Assembly (NCBI GenBank): GCA_015680685.1
Contig: MNCI01010152.1
Span: 1 to 20,316, forward strand
Direction: 5' to 3'
DNA from: Gnetum montanum
Lineage: Eukaryota; Streptophyta; Gnetopsida; Gnetales; Gnetaceae
Length of the DNA stretch: 20,316 nt
This document shows positions 18,794 to 20,316 of this stretch, in pieces; position 1 is the stretch's first letter; each line of letters begins with the position of its first letter. Under the pieces are notes generated by a model, which worked only from the letters and a program-made list of their open reading frames with translations, was not told the origin of the DNA and searched no databases. Position numbers and translations under genes: made by a program.

Positions 18794-19560
18794 TATGCCA
18801 GGCCTAGACCCATGTCTAGTCCAGCACAACATCATACTGGATCCTAGCATTAGATCAATTAAGCAAAAAATGCACAAGATTAGACCTAATTTGGCCTTGG
18901 TAGTTCATGATGAAATCTCAAAGCTCTACCAAGTAGGTTTCATTAGGGCTGCCAATTATGTAGAATGGGCATTCAACATAGTGGTAGTCCCTAAGAAAAA
19001 TGGGAGTATCTATATTTGCATTGATTTTAAAGACCTAAATAAATCCACCATCAAGGATGACTTTCCTTTGCCTAGTATTGATCAACTTATTGATACTATA
19101 TTCAAACATGCCTTGTTGTCCTTTATGGATGGATTCTTGGGATATAACCAAATAAGGATCAACCCAAAACACCAACTTAGCATAATCTTTATGACTCCAT
19201 GGGGTACTTTTTTGTTATATCATGATTTCCATTGGCCTTAAGAATGTTGGAGCTATATACCAAAGAGTCAAGACCTATATCTTCAATGATTACATGTTAG
19301 GTTTTCTTAATGATTATGTAGATGACATAGTTGTGAAGTCTAAAATAGCCAATGATCATGCCAATGACCTAGATCTAGTGCTTAAATGATGCTTCAAATA
19401 TGAGCTTAGGCTCAATCCTAAGAAGTGTATCTTCAGTGTCAAGATTGGTAAGGTGCTTGGCTTTTTCGTCTATTGAAGCATGGATACACATAGATCTTGA
19501 TAAGGTTAAGGCCATATCCAAATTGGTAGCACCTACTAACCTCAAAGAGCTTTGGGGATT
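18794..19560 (+). pseudogene. pol: Broken reverse transcriptase domain (Tat type)
   Basis: The enzyme copies element RNA to DNA. The first frame (18795-19240) carries, in order, the primer-grip side LYQVGFIRAANYVEWAFNIVVVPKKNG, the YICIDFKDLNKSTIKDDFPLP block and LLSFMDGFLGYNQI with the first catalytic Asp. A one-base gain in the T6 run at 19208-19213 shifts the frame. The next frame holds GLKNVGAIYQR, the catalytic YVDD (19315-19326), IVVKSK, LRLNPKKCIF and KVLGFFV. A second shift near 19475 leads to DKVKAISKLVAPTNLKELWGLQGRL. All key motifs remain readable, with about five in-frame stops. Motif spacing is normal for Ty3/gypsy RT, so no large part is missing. Confidence 0.85.
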
Positions 19561-20198
19561 ACAAGGTAGATTGTAGTTTATTTGTAGGTTCATCGTTAGG
19601 CTTACGGATAAGTTACATTCCATGCACCACTTGCTTAAGAAAGGAGTTCACTATGAGTGCATGGCTCAATGTCAAGAGGCCTTTGAAAACCTTAAGCAAG
19701 AGTTGATACAACTACTAATAGTCTATCCTCCACGAGAGGGTAAACCATTTTACATTTATCTTACCATCTCTAATACATCCATTGCCTCTCTACTCTATCA
19801 AAAATGTGATGACAAAGCAGAAATGCCTATATACCACATTAGCCATGCGTTAGTAGCCCACAAGGCCTGATACATTGAAGTGGAGAAGCATTATCTAGCA
19901 CTAGTCTTCTCTTTGAAGAAATGGAGACACTACTTCTTTAGAAGCCAACTCAACATAATTTGCAAGAATAACATACTTAGAGTCATAATGACCAACATCT
20001 ATGAAGGTAGCTATATAGCGCAATGGAAAGCCATAACCGTAGAGTTTGACCACCATTACATCTCTCAACCCTTAACAAAAGGTCAAGCTATAGCCGTACA
20101 ACTCACAATTTCACTGATTGATGACCAAGTAGCCATAGACCTTGAGTTCCCTGACCAACACATTAACATAATTAGCCAAGTGCCTGAGGGTTATGAGG
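19561..20198 (+). pseudogene. pol: First (gypsy-type) RNase H and connecting region
   Basis: The frame from 19622 runs to the window end with one TGA (19868, from CGA). It shows the RT/RNase H link LLKKGVHYECMAQCQEAFENLKQEL, then GKPFYIYLTISNTSIASLLYQK, IYHISHALVAH, YIEVEKHYLALVFSLKKWRHYF and AQWKAITVEFDHHYI, the usual order of the gypsy RNase H. The first acidic catalytic residue expected in the SDTSI-like segment is Asn here (ISNTSI, about 19774-19791). In lineages with a second RNase H this first domain is often catalytically degenerate, so the change may be old. Confidence 0.8.
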
Positions 20199-20316
20199 TA
20201 GTCATGAACTTTAATGGAGCTTCAACTACCCATGGGGCTAGTGTTGCTACCATCATAACATTTCCATCTAGTGAAATCCAACCCTTTGCCTATTGTTTTG
20301 GGTTCTTGTGTACCAA
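20199..20316 (+). pseudogene. pol: Start of a second, archaeal-type RNase H (cut by window edge)
   Basis: After the linker QVPEGYEV, the block VMNFNGASTTHGAS begins a new RNase H fold, followed by VATIITFPS and IQPFAYCFGFLCT. A second, archaeal-type RNase H after the gypsy-type one is the hallmark of the Tat lineage. The first catalytic Asp expected in the (F/Y)DGA motif is replaced by Asn (FNGA, GAT to AAT, about 20210-20221), so this copy would be inactive even without its stops. Only about 40 residues are in the window. Confidence 0.7.

Larger units (their letters stand above)
8401..20316 (+). mobile_element. Decayed Tat-lineage Ty3/gypsy LTR retrotransposon, right end outside the window
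   Basis: Order of parts: LTR-like promoter, gag, protease, a 5.9-kb non-coding interval, RT, RNase H, second RNase H. The dual RNase H, the GRPWL protease motif and the WSYEDMPGLDP entry to RT place it in the Tat/Ogre lineage. At least 12 kb is present with integrase and the 3' LTR still missing, so the full element would be very large, as is usual for Ogre-like elements. Numerous stops and frameshifts show it is long inactive. Confidence 0.8.

Overview
This looks like repeat-dominated nuclear DNA from a large-genome plant. It is AT-rich and has few CpG outside the first ~450 bases, and I found no intact host gene, rRNA or tRNA. The main feature is a decayed LTR retrotransposon of the Ty3/gypsy class, Tat (Tat/Ogre) lineage, on the + strand from an LTR-like promoter at about 8.4-9.2 kb to the right edge. 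I infer a gymnosperm-like host from the decay and the Tat lineage; the sequence does not prove it.

Left part (1-8.4 kb). Bases 1-450 are a CpG-containing island with two dyad-symmetric sites and no convincing gene. A diverged 164-bp tandem duplication lies at 751-1078, and the DNA to about 3.3 kb is unassigned. From about 3.6 to 7.6 kb there is what I read as a minus-strand, probably non-autonomous LTR element. Its parts are a 3' LTR-like region with a TATA box (3959-3966), a broken ~900-codon protein (7040-4286) with a globular N-terminal part and a long coiled-coil C-terminal part, a primer-binding-site-like sequence next to its start codon, and a 5' LTR-like region carrying an 18-bp palindrome.

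Right part (8.4-20.3 kb). The Tat element has a G-quadruplex-type run, a TATA box at 9053, four evenly spaced TTTTGACAA boxes, then gag (capsid and mutated zinc knuckle) and an aspartic protease. Coding resumes at about 18.43 kb with reverse transcriptase, a first RNase H and the start of a second RNase H, where the window ends. Integrase and the 3' LTR are outside. All coding parts carry in-frame stops, mostly of the kind CAG/CAA/CGA to TAG/TAA/TGA, and several frameshifts, so the copy is dead.

The most unusual part is the 5.9 kb between protease and reverse transcriptase (12.55-18.43 kb), the position of the intron known in Ogre elements. It holds a 29-bp tandem array whose units reappear 5 kb away on the far side, an antisense open frame with splice-like borders, a three-copy ~145-bp repeat, and an array of at least a dozen ~163-191-bp (nucleosome-length) units. 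Each of these units carries a G-run, many carry a dyad with a fixed 19-nt spacer, and most carry a CATGCA box. Motifs of this array also occur in the 5' LTR-like region, which suggests it belongs to the element rather than to a random insertion.
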